From the NCBI GenBank assembly GCA_014529385.2, contig CM043969.1, forward strand, positions 66,660,676 to 66,724,675: a DNA stretch of 64,000 nucleotides. Reading direction: 5' to 3'. A program made the translations under genes and the position numbers. Shown in pieces: positions 20,251 through 30,768 of the stretch. Positions within the stretch are counted from its first letter, which is position 1. Each line of letters starts with the position of its first letter. Origin of the DNA: Adiantum capillus-veneris. Taxonomy: Eukaryota; Streptophyta; Polypodiopsida; Polypodiales; Pteridaceae. Below the pieces are notes generated by a model, which worked only from the letters and a program-made list of their open reading frames with translations, was not told the origin of the DNA and did no database searches.

Positions 20251-23200
20251 TCATGGTGGTCTGTGTGATAAGTGGAGTAGAAACCACTGAGGGGGGGCAT
20301 AATGCCATAGAATCTGACCACCTGTAAGTGTGAAAAAGAGTGGAGCTCGGGCAAAGAGTCCTTCCCAGCCACTATGTGGAGGCATCTGAACCGTGCCTCG
20401 CATGACTGTGTCCCACTGTGAAGGAACGGCGGAGTCAATCTCAAGAAGTCTGTCTGCCACCCCGCGACCAATATCATAATGTTCTGCTACAAAATCTGCA
20501 TCCAGCATACGCGTCTCATGAAACAACCGCATAGAGGCAGCAGGGCCAGTGTCCCAAGCAGCCCAGTCAATGTGAGTCCTCTGTCCAAGCTGACGGGGTG
20601 GGTTAACCGAACAATCAAGAACTGCATCATTCCAAATGAGAGGCTGGCGCTCAATCTCCTCACGACATGAGGGAGGTGAGCGTATGAGAGCTCGTCGCAT
20701 GGAAACCCAAATCTGAAGGAGTGATCGAATGAAGGGTGAGAGAGTGCTGGTGGACAAGGGGGCATCCGTAAAGAGAAAACGATACCCTGTGTGCCAAGTA
20801 TGACCATCTCTAGTGCCGAGGCGTGGAGTTGCTGTGCAAAGAGCGGCCTGAAAAAGCATCTTCCAAGGTTCTTGGCCGAGAAAAAGACCCCGAATAATAA
20901 GCTTGGTAAGAAGGGCGCGACTCTGTAATTTTGGATCAATAATGCCAAGGCCTCCCTCTGACCTTGTTCGAATAATCGTGGACCAGCGAACTCGAGCACG
21001 AGTATCAGTAGTCCCATCTGTGCCACTCCATAAAAAGTTCCGCACTAGTCTGCGGAGCTGAGCTATCACTCCAGAATGTAGCATCCAACAAGAGGCCGTA
21101 TACCATACTGTAGCCAGAATGACCTGGTTGACGACCAATGCACGGCCAGCCAACGACAAATGACGTGAAGACCAATGACATAGCTTCCTGTGAATAGACT
21201 GTAGTACGGGTGCAAACTGCTGCTGTAAGGAAACGTCAAATCCAATCTGAAAGCCCATATATCTGCATGTCTGACCCGGCTGCAGCCATGTGAAACCATC
21301 AGCTACCCCCCAAGTAGGTATGTCATCACTGCCAACCAGTAACCCATAGGATTTATGCGAGTTAATACGTGCACCACTGGCAATGCAAAAAACCGTCAAG
21401 GCCTCCCGCATGGCATCAAGAGCTGCTAGCAAATAGTGCAACATCAGCATAGTGTCATCAGCAAACTCCTGATCGATAAGGTCCGGAGCTGAAGGTACTG
21501 GCATGGTCAAGCCACGAAATGCATGACTCTGAGCACGAAGAAAATCTGACAGTCTCTCCAAAAAACAGATACAGATATGCTGCTAAAGGACATCCCTGTC
21601 GGACAGATCGAGAGAGCTCAAAACTGCGACTGACACGACCACCAATAGTAATAGCACTGCTGGCAGTCCTGAAGAGAGCGGAAATGCCTGCGATCCATCA
21701 CGAGGGGAAACCCATCCTGGCTAATGATCCTTCGAGAAAGTCCCACTCAACACGGTCGTATGCTTTCTCGAAGTCAAGAATGAAAAAAGCGAGAGGTTCA
21801 GAAGATGATCTGGCCCACTCTACTGCCTCATAAAAAGTGAAGATATTATCCAGTATGCATCGATCCATGACAAAGCCTTTCTGAGAAGTATGAATAATAT
21901 CTGGTAAGAACGGTCGCAAGCGATGGTTGATCAGTAACGCTAATATCTTATAGACCGAAGGGAGTAGGGTAATAGGTCTCCACTTGCGGAGCTGAGTCGT
22001 GTCACCCCCTTTCGGAATAAGAGATATGAGACCTGAGCAAAGATCCGGATGCATATATCCTGATGCAAAGATGTCCTCACAACCGCGAAGCAGTGGTATA
22101 TGCAATACATCCCATCCCAATAAGTCAAAAAGAAATCTCTAGTGAGGCCATCCTCTCCTGGACAGGAGGATGGATCTAGACTCTCGATAGCAGCATGAAG
22201 CTCTGCAAGTGTGAAGGGTGCCAACAAGATCTCGGCCATAGTATCTGTACAACGGCGTCGGGTGTGATGCCAGATCTGCTCACGGGCAAGTAAAACCTCA
22301 GTAGTGCATACATCAACAGTGAACAATGCCTCAAAATAATCTGCAGACATATCAAGAATAACATCAGGATGCATATGAAGTGTCCCCTGAGCATCGCACA
22401 AAGTTCGAAGGGTGGTGCCAGGAGGGCGCTCTTCATGCGCAGCGAAGAAGGCTTTATTCATTTGATCAGCTTTAGCTATCCAATGAGAAACTGAAGCATG
22501 ATGAGTGAACTCAGACCTAGCCTCCTGTACGCAACGAATTTCCTCTGTGAGCTCTGTCTGTCTAGCAGCGAGATAAGCATCCTGAGGCCACTCCTCAAGC
22601 AAGCGCTGTGTGGAACCAAGAGGAATATGAAGATCAGACTCGCGTACTCTCAACTGTCGATGAATAATAGCAGTCTGATCACGGCAGTAAATACTAGACT
22701 GAGTAATGCAATGAGCAAGGAACTCTCCAGGGGAACCACAATAAGAAGCACCCGTGGACCATAAGTCACGAATCTGTTGCTACAAAACTTCAGTGGTGAG
22801 AACACTGTCAGGGATGCGGCAGCCCCATCTCTGTGCAGAGGATCTAGTGAAGGAGATAAACAATGAGATGGGTAAGTGATCTGAGAGGCTGGTCCCTCTC
22901 CAAATAGTAGTAAATCCACCTAGAGCTGCTGCCCAAGGGCCAATGTAAACGATCAAGTCGCTCTAATAATCTCCCCTGCTGTCTGTGAAACCCCCACGAG
23001 TAATGAAGTGTAGCAGGGTGATGACCAAAAGAGGGTATGTGCCATGCATCAACACCTTGTAAAGCTAGAAGAAATCGATCCCAAGCTGACTGCTCATCGG
23101 GAGAAATGGATGATAGAACAGAAGGAGTGATGGATTGCCAATCAGAGTCGCTTTCGACATTGTTGAAGTCGCCTCCAACAACCCAAGAGTCTACAGCAGG

Positions 23201-23623
23201 TAGAACAGTAGCCAAGGAGGCCCAAAAAGTAGCCCTCTCCCGAGTAGTAGTGGGTGCGTAGACTGACATAAAACCAATGATAGAGTCTTGAATCCGAAGA
23301 GACACATAGACTCCTCTGCCAGCGACAAGGGTGCCATGCTGCTGAACTGAGGCCAGAACTGAGGCCAAGTAACGTGGCCCCACTGAAATGCATACACCGC
23401 AACTCTGTCCATGAATGCCCAGAGCAAGCTCCCAAAAAGTGTGAGTGCCAGAGGGCATGAGATTACCAAAGGGAGTGGCAATCTTATGCTCCTATACTAG
23501 TAATATATCCACAGTGCCTACTACATGAGCTTGTAAATCTCTGCGAAGTAAAAGCTTGCGGGAACCTCTTACCCGAGAAGTTTGTAAACCATTAGCATTC
23601 CAAGAAACTACATGTAAATCCAT
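20251..23623 (-). pseudogene. LINE-A ORF2: endonuclease and reverse transcriptase
   Basis: Starts MDLHVVSWNANGLQTSR, the usual start of an APE-type endonuclease. VGGDFNNVES (near 23160) is the catalytic GDFN box. Reverse transcriptase follows: SCPGEDGLTRDFF, GLISLIPKGGD, RPITLLPSVYK, FFILDFEKAYDRVEWDFLEG (near 21760) and the EFADDTMLML catalytic box (near 21450). The post-RT region has WSSRHLSLAGRALVVNQVILA and TRSEGGLGIIDPK. It cuts target DNA and copies the LINE RNA there. About four frame breaks and an early stop split it; it also ends without the final zinc-finger part seen in LINE-C. Confidence 0.85.
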
Positions 23624-23655
23624 AGTCTGCATGAAAGAATTGGTAAAGCATCTGA

Positions 23656-25427
23656 CTAACTGCACATCTTCTTGGAGGCAGCTGGGCCATCCAAGGGGTG
23701 AGCTTCGGATGGTAGGAAAGCAACCCGCAAGCCCTCTCTAAAATATGGCGTCTCATTGCACCAACTGCGGACCTCAGCTTGTTTACATAGCATTACCGAT
23801 GCTGCAGCTTTGACACCCCAAATGCGCATAGACATAGGAAGCACCACATCTGAGGATACATGAATTACCATAGGCAATGAATAGCAAGCATAAACATCAC
23901 TCCATTCCATAGCACCAATACAGGAAGGGAAGTGTGGAGACAGTACATCCGGAGCGGAAGTAGACAACCATGAATGAAGCTGAGCCATAGATTGGGCATG
24001 CACAAAATGTAGAACCTGATCCTCAGACCATTCCTGAGCTGCGTGGCATGGAAGGAAAAAGGAATGGGTTGGCTGAGAGCGACTGCCTATTAAAGAGGGA
24101 ACACAACCTGGCTTGTGATGCATAAGGTAGAGCTGCACCCACAGTGGTCCTTCTGAGTCACCGCACATTTCAGCTCGATGAGTGCCCCAGGAAAGAGGGC
24201 AAGAGCTGAGAAAACTGCGTGGGACGTAAGTATGAGCGGCTGAGGGAGGGGGAGGACCAGAAGGTGGAGGGGGGGGAGCAAGGGCGAGAGGGAGAGGAGG
24301 AAAAGGGAGAGGTAATAGCGGGGAATGATCCATCTGCATGGGAATAGGGATCTCGGGAAGAGGGAAGGAGCGGGCGGGAGAACCGCAATAGAAGGAGGAG
24401 CTGGTAGTAGAGGTAAGTGATCCTATGCTGAAGAAGAAGAATGGCGAGGAGAAGCAGGGGGTAATGGGGTGGTGGAAACTTGAGAGGGAGCAAGAGAGGT
24501 AACACTGGGGGCTGCATGCGGTGTAGGTTGCGGACGAGGACGGAACGAATGGTTACGACCCACTGTCTACCATGCAGTCTCGGTAGGAACTCAAGCGGAG
24601 GGAGGGACATGGAGGGTCGAAGCTCGAGGAGCACCTGCAGGCTGTCGAGGTGCTCGAGTGGTAGTAGGAGGAACCGGTTGTTGACGCTGACCACGTGACT
24701 GAGCATGAGTGCCAGGAGCCGGCTGTTGTTGTCGCCGATGGCATGGTAGGGTGGGGCAATCTCGTGCCAAGTGTCCCATCTCGTGACAACGTAAGCACTG
24801 CCCTCGACGGCCGGTGACTACCATTCGGCAAGAGTAGTCTCGAACGCGCACAGCCACAGTAACTATATCTGGTAATGAAGTATCCCCAAACACCAGGACC
24901 TGAATGCGAGGTGGACCAGAGGAGAAGATGCAGGATCCTGCAACTACTGTGCCAAAATGAGCAGCAAGCATCTAAAGGAGATGCTCATCAATAAAATGGA
25001 GAGGCATATCCGGGAAGGAGAGCGTCAAAGGGAATCTGGGAATAAGGTGTCGACTATCAAACTCCTCAGTAGTAAACTCGGGATACCACCTCGTCAAGTA
25101 TATCATCCTGCGATCAGAGAGTATCGGAGATCGAGCCAGAAGAGTTGAGGCAGTGGCGGGATCTGAAAGACGTACCATGAAAATGCCTCTGCCAAGAAAC
25201 GTAAGCTCCGAGACCCGTCCCTGAGTAGTGTCCAATACAGTCTGACACCAATCACGTATGGAAGAGCGAGGTGGAGACTGTCCAATCATCCGACCAACCA
25301 AGGCATGCTGTGCCAAGTGTTGTATTTTGGAGTCAATGTGTGTCAACAGATCGCCAGTACAGTCCACTCGACAGGCAAGTGGTGATGGAGCGCCGTGCGT
25401 AGCACTCGAGACCGGCAAAGCCGCCAT
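23656..25427 (-). pseudogene. LINE-A ORF1: DUF4283-like domain plus CCHC knuckle
   Basis: Starts MAALPVSSATHGAPSPLACR. Residues ~25-150 form a DUF4283-like RNA-binding fold (VSELTFLGRGIFMVRL ... WYPEFTTEEFDSR). An in-frame TAG at 24972-24974 interrupts it; the same frame continues with VVTGRRGQCLRC and the zinc knuckle CLRCHEMGHLARDC. A Pro/Gln/Arg-rich linker follows, then in another frame a C-terminal domain (24339 to 23656: WSEDQVLHFVHAQSMAQLHSW) ending 30 bp before ORF2. This layout is typical of plant L1 ORF1, which packages the LINE RNA. At least one stop and one frameshift are present. Confidence 0.75.
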
Positions 25428-25552
25428 GAAGAATGGGCTAGACTGGCGAACGGGAAAAGGAAGACCCGAAAGGAATCTTGGACGCTTTCTCTCTCTCTCT
25501 CTTCCTCTCTTTCTCTCTTTCTCTTGCAGGCGGTAGAAGAATGCACACAGTC

Positions 25553-25680
25553 AGGGTTTGGGACTGAGGCAGTTAGGGTTTACGGGATTAGGGTTTCAAG
25601 GAATTAGGATTAACGGGATTAGGGTTTGGAGGAATTAGGGTTTGCATAGGCAATTAGGGTTTGCGTGATTAGGATTTCTA
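25553..25680 (-). repeat. telobox-rich 5' UTR of LINE-A
   Basis: On the plus strand five exact TTAGGGTTT (minus: AAACCCTAA) and several one-base variants occur at irregular 14-22 bp spacing. Their position, just upstream of ORF1, marks this as the LINE's 5' UTR/promoter. The spacing is too irregular for a telomeric tract. Confidence 0.75.
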
Positions 25681-25844
25681 GGGCGGCTGGCAGTTCGCAA
25701 GGCTGGCAGTGCAATGCTTGCACAGGCAGCAAGTCAGAGATTGGTGCGCAGCAAGGCATAAGCAGGTTTTCGCGCGAACTGTGACAGGCAACAGGGCGCG
25801 TGACAGGGTGGCTGTAGCATGAGTCGCGGCAGGGCAGCAGCAGG

Positions 25845-25847
<3 letters not shown>

Positions 25848-25909
<62 letters not shown>
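25848..25909. repeat. (CT)n tract between LINE-A and LINE-B2
   Basis: About 30 CT units. LINE-B2 begins at its end. Confidence 0.95.
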
Positions 25910-25911
<2 letters not shown>

Positions 25912-25927
25912 CCAAACCTTCTTCAAA

Positions 25928-26711
25928 TGTTTCTCAACGAAGGCGCGCAGTGGAAGAAAGAAAAAGAGGACCTGCACGCAGAGCTACAAGCACTTAAGGC
26001 GGACTCCAAAGCACTTAAAGAAGAGGTCTCAGCCCTCAAGCGAGAGCTTGCTGATAGAGCAAGCAGTGGACTAGAGGAAGGGGAATTCCAGCCTTCGGTG
26101 ATAGAGGAAATCAAGGTCATCAAGGAGCAGGTACGGATGATCAAAGAGCAGGAGAACAGAAGGTGGTAAAGACGTCTTCGTGGATGGATGTGATCACGAC
26201 GACGCAAAAGAAGGCGGATGAGGCCGAGAAATGGATAGAAGTCGCTAAGAAAGGGAAAGGGAAAGAAACCACATCTGTCCCCACTCCTATAATCATCAAC
26301 ATGACTCTAGAAGAAGAGCAGCGAAGGAAAACTAGAGCTTTGTGTATAAGAGTAACCCGTCTTAAAGACCGAGATGATGTGGAAGGGGAAGTTGAAGAAC
26401 TTCTCTGCATGATGGGTAGTGAGGCTACTCATACAAAGGCATGGAGGGTGGGGAAGAAGACACAAGGCAATGGGGAGACTTCAAAAGGGAGAGCTTTAAT
26501 CATCCATTTCCAATCCATGGAGGCAAAGGACTTCTTGAAGAAGCGTCCTACACTAAAGAAAACGGGCATATTCCTTGGAGATGACCTCACTCTCACACAG
26601 CTTGCGCATATGAGAGAGGTAATGCTAGAGATTCAAGCGGCAAGGGAGAAGGGAAAGACGGCCTTCTACAGAGATGGCCAGGTGGTGATTGTAGAGCAGC
26701 GCTCCACATGA
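25928..26711 (+). pseudogene. LINE-B2 ORF1 (L1-type ORF1p)
   Basis: Starts MFLNEGAQWKKEKEDLHAEL, a coiled coil (about residues 8-50: LQALKADSKALKEEVSALKR). A frameshift near 26165 moves the frame. The second part reads SSWMDVITTTQKKADEAEKW, then the RRM-like part (TLEEEQRRKTRALCIRVTRL) and the CTD (FLKKRPTLKKTGIFLGDDLT ... KTAFYRDGQVVIVEQRST). It aligns throughout with the intact ORF1 of LINE-B7. L1-type ORF1 proteins trimerise and bind element RNA. Confidence 0.75.
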
Positions 26712-26737
26712 CGGTGTGAGACCCATGAGACCACACT

Positions 26738-27990
26738 CAAAGTTGCCACTTGGAATTGTAATGGATCTATGCGACTTGATATGGGCGCTTTTGAGGATAG
26801 TTTCACGGGGAAGAGACATCGTCTTCTACTCTGAGACACATCAGGCCCCTGGGCAGTCTATGCCTCACATTAGTGGATATAGATGGGAGACAGCCTGTAG
26901 ACAGGAGACACGATCAGAGCACAGAGGGCGGGGATCAGCAGGAGTGGCAGTGTTATTCAGGGAGCATTTGCAGCCATTGATACATATAGCCCGCAGGGAT
27001 GAGCAAGCTAGGTACATGTGGGTGAGATTGAGAGCAGAGATAGACAGATATCTATACATTGCTATTTGCTACTTTCCTCCGAGCACGTCAATGTATGCAC
27101 CACCCAGAGGACAGTCCCCCTTTTCTATTTTGGATGATGACATATGGGAGTTCTCTAGCGATGGTGACATCATCATTCTAGGGGATTTCAATGCTAGGAC
27201 TGCCCATCATCAGACAGTATTTTATGATACTTCAGAGGAGATGCTGAGAGAGATGGATGTTGCAGAGACAGGCCTATCCAGACTATCACAAGATGGAGAA
27301 CACACTGAGTATGGACGACACTTGATAGACATGGGGACTGCACATGGATTGGCCATCTTGAATGGCCTACAAAGATTTCCCGCTTCGGGGGGTTTTACAT
27401 GCTTTCCACACAGACATGGAGCCAGCACAATGGATTATGTCATGGCACAGCTCATCTCTAGTATCTAGGATCTCACGGTTGGACCCAGACCTGTCGGTGT
27501 GGCAGTGGATCATGCTCTTGTGTTGTTGACCATCTCTTTTCAGTTTAGTGTAGCACACAGGCTACGGACAGCAGCCCCTACTCGCTACACCTTCACATGG
27601 GAGACGGACTTTGTATGCATAGATGGGATCTACAGACGCCTGTGCACAGAGGAGCTAGAGCGACCTCTGGAGGAGCTTACTACTATATTGACACAGACAC
27701 TACATGATGCAGCAGCAGAGGCATGCCCACATACCCAGCCTGAGCAGAGACGCCGCTCGGGGAGCATGCCCCAGAACAGTTGGTATGATGAGGAATGCCA
27801 CGACACTAGAGCTAGACTTCAAAGGGAGGTGCTTTTGGGAGACATCACTCACAGACAGTCACAGATTGACTTCTGACGCCTAGTGCGGTGGAAGAAGAGG
27901 GCATTTTTGGCTCGCCTAGTGCAGGATCTATGCCAGCTATTCTTGAGTCAAGACTCACGTGAGGCATGGCGGCTCTTTCAGGAGCACTCG

Positions 27991-28030
<40 letters not shown>

Positions 28031-30509
28031 TCACTTCTACAGAGGACTCGGGCCAGTACGCATCATCTCTCTACACAGTTCCTGAGCAGCCCCCCTTTCC
28101 CGACCCCCCCAATCCATGCCCACACACATGTGCTTTTTGCACCTTTAAGATGGTGAGGAAGGCCATTGACAGGATGAAGACTGGGAGAGCATACGATCAT
28201 GATGACTAAGTGGCTGAGCATTCCACGCATGCCAGAGATCTACTACCAGAGCTTCTAGCAGTTATGTTTAACCGTGCCATGTGTGAGGGCTTGCCTAATA
28301 CTTGGAGCCTATCTGCTATTGTACCTATCTTCAAGTCGGGAGACCCTATGGAGCCTGGGAATTATCGCACTATCATGATTGGACACACATTGGCACGGTT
28401 GTACGGATCTATTCTTCAGCAACAGCTGAGTAGATGAGCACAGAGGGAGGGAATACGCGAAGCCGCGCAGGAAGGGTTCAGGAGGGGTTTTTCTACTCTT
28501 GACCATCTCTTGACACTCAGAGCCATCATTGAGGAGGGCAGATCGCGTGGGAGACAGATCTATTGTAGCTTTGTGGATTTCCGCAAAGCATTTTCCACAG
28601 TGCCAAGAGCTAGATTGATGCGCAGATCACAGCAGATGGGAGTACCCACAAAGCTCATTTGGGGGGTCATGGCATTATACAGGTCAGTAGTAGTGCATGT
28701 ACGCACCTCAGAGGGTCTATCCACACCGATTCACTCCACTATTGGGGTGAAGCAGGGCTGCCCGCTCTCCTACTCTATTTGGTATGTATGTGGATGAGGT
28801 TTCTGACTACATTGAGAGAGATGGTGATAGAGGTGCATAGCTCGCAAGGACATGGATTCCACTATTTTTATATGCTGATGATCTCCGGAGGGGATGCAAC
28901 GTCGCTTGGATGCTTTGCATAGGTTTGCGCAGGAAAGTGGTTTGTCCATCAACCTTGGTAAAACCAAGGTCATGGAATTTAATACCACCCCACAATGGAT
29001 CAGGAGGTCAGCGCCAGCATTCACATACGGCCAGGAGACAGTGGAGTATACAGATGCTTACACTTACCTTAGAGTGGTTTTTAGTGGGCCAGCATTTTCA
29101 TTGAGGAGGGCAGCAAGGACTAGATTGACCAGAGCCCAGGCAGCATTGGGTAGATTGGAAAGGATGTGTCCACAGGTTCAGTTTCAGGAGCCTCGGACGA
29201 AGCTCTGGGTCTTTGACACTCTGGTGGCTTCTGCATTGCTTTATGGAGCTGAGATTTGGGGACCTTCATTGGATCATCACGGGAGGATAGGCCGCAGTGA
29301 TGGATGGGGGGACATGGAGAAGCCTCTGGTCTCTATGATCTCGCGGCTCATTAGAGCCAAGGCTTCAGTACCACGTGCTATAGTCCGAGCAGAGCTAGCT
29401 GCCCCCCCCACTAGTGGTTGAGGCGCTCACCAGATCTGTCTCCTTCATACACCGCATGTGGGAACTTCCCAGAGACAGATATACCCGCCTTGCACTTGAG
29501 TCCTCTCGACAGTTAGCCATGCAGGGAGATAGAGCATGCTGGTATGGGGAGATGAAATCATAGTTTCAGGCGCATGGGTTCAGCATAGACAGATTGCCTC
29601 CCTTCCAGTACTCACCGGATGCACCCTTTCTGACTCTTACACAGTCCAAGATCACCAAGCTCATCCGCCAGGACTTGACTCAACTAGACACTAGGAGGAC
29701 ATGGATACAGCCAGCACAGGAGCTGGGCACGAAGATGGCTTTCTACAGAGAGCATCTCCTCCAGCTTACAGTGGATGGTTTTGTGACAAGGCCCAGATAC
29801 ATGGACATCCACTTGTCTCATGGGATACAATGTGCTACTGGCCAGATATGCACATCTTCACACCAACTGCGGATCGAGACTGGGAGATACAGCGGAGTAC
29901 CAGCAGAGGGCAGGACATGCCCCCTGTGTGACATCGAGCCTGAGACAGAGTTGCACTACACATGCCACTGCCCCGTCTACTACGAGATACAAGGCCGCTT
30001 CCATTGCTTGTTTAGAGAGGGCTTTGGACCATTCTCTAGAGTCATGCGGTACGAGGATCAGAGATGCTTGGGTTTGTTTTTGCTCGAGCTGCGCAGACAC
30101 ATAGAGAGCCTGATGAGAGGAGAGGCTAGCCAGCCTCAGAGACAGATCACAGACTTCTTTAGAGCTGCCACTGGACACCCGGAGGAGTTACTACCACAGC
30201 AGAGCTCGTCGCTGAGGCTAGCCAGCCTCAGAGACAGATCACAGACTTCTTTAGAGATGCCACTGGACACCCGGAGGAGTTACTACCACAGCAGAGCTCG
30301 TCGCCTCACACCAGAGGCACACTGATCGACCGAGCAATTGAGCTAGGGAGATCCACACGCCCACGACTGCGGAGGACTACACAACATCGACGGAGGCTGC
30401 ATCAGAGGATTCGGATCACTTTGGCCCGACATGCACGACGTCCGGTCAGACTACTGACCATGGAGGAGATTGATGAGATCCGCCAGCGACCGATGCTGGA
30501 TCCTTGTGA
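26738..30509 (+). pseudogene. LINE-B2 ORF2: endonuclease and reverse transcriptase
   Basis: APE endonuclease from VATWNCNGSMRLD (about 26743) with IIILGDFNARTAHH (near 27170) and VAVDHALV (near 27505). Then a poly-C tract (27991-28027, 37 C) that would encode polyproline. RT with IDRMKTGRAYDHD, IVPIFKSGDPMEPGNYR, IYCSFVDFRKAF, STIGVKQGCPLS (near 28740) and a damaged LLLYADD region (near 28870). C-terminal motif CPLCDIEPETELHYTCHCPVYY (near 29920). A 92-bp tandem duplication (30122-30213 and 30214-30305) shifts the frame near the end. At least six stops or frameshifts. Confidence 0.85.
27991..28027 (+). repeat. poly-C tract (37 C) inside LINE-B2 ORF2
   Basis: Uninterrupted C-run between the endonuclease and RT. 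LINE-B6 has the same tract at the same place with the same count. Confidence 0.9.
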
Positions 30510-30697
30510 TCTAGCTGTCCCAGCTAGCTGCTTAGTTCACACCTAGCAGTTTAGGATTCCATAGTATTTTATTTTGTCATTCTGTCATTTCAGTTTTGTC
30601 ATCTTGTTACTCTGACTTTGTATCAGATCCACCACATTGTAACTTTCTGGTCTCATAGGTCACTTTGGCCTTTTGAAGATGTTAATAGAACATTTCA

Positions 30698-30703
<6 letters not shown>

Positions 30704-30764
<61 letters not shown>
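30704..30764. repeat. (CT)n tract between LINE-B2 and B3
   Basis: About 30 CT units. Confidence 0.95.

Positions 30765-30768
<4 letters not shown>

Larger units (their letters stand above)
20115..25847 (-). mobile_element. LINE-A, L1-type LINE of the DUF4283-ORF1 clade
   Basis: A minus-strand LINE about 5.7 kb long. Order: 5' UTR with telobox repeats (25553-25680), ORF1 (25427 to 23656), 30-bp gap, ORF2 (23623 to about 20251), short 3' UTR and a run of five A followed by (GA)n. It is inserted in a CT tract: plus-strand CT lies directly on both sides (20102-20114 and from 25848), so the target duplication is hidden in the repeat. ORF2 seems to lack the last part present in LINE-C. Several frameshifts and stops; inactive. 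Confidence 0.85.
25910..30703 (+). mobile_element. LINE-B2, nearly full-length
   Basis: A plus-strand LINE of about 4.8 kb, slightly 5'-truncated in ORF1. It has ORF1 (L1-type coiled coil and RRM/CTD), ORF2 (APE endonuclease, RT, C-terminal CCHC-like motif), and a 3' UTR with the stem-loop AGGTCA-ctt-TGGCCT (30657-30671). It ends catttcatttcattctc and (CT)n. CT tracts lie on both sides. Many stops and frameshifts; inactive. Confidence 0.9.

Noticed and set aside
25553-25680. Interstitial telomere from a chromosome end or fusion
   Set aside because: Motifs are irregularly spaced and sit in the 5' UTR position of a LINE.
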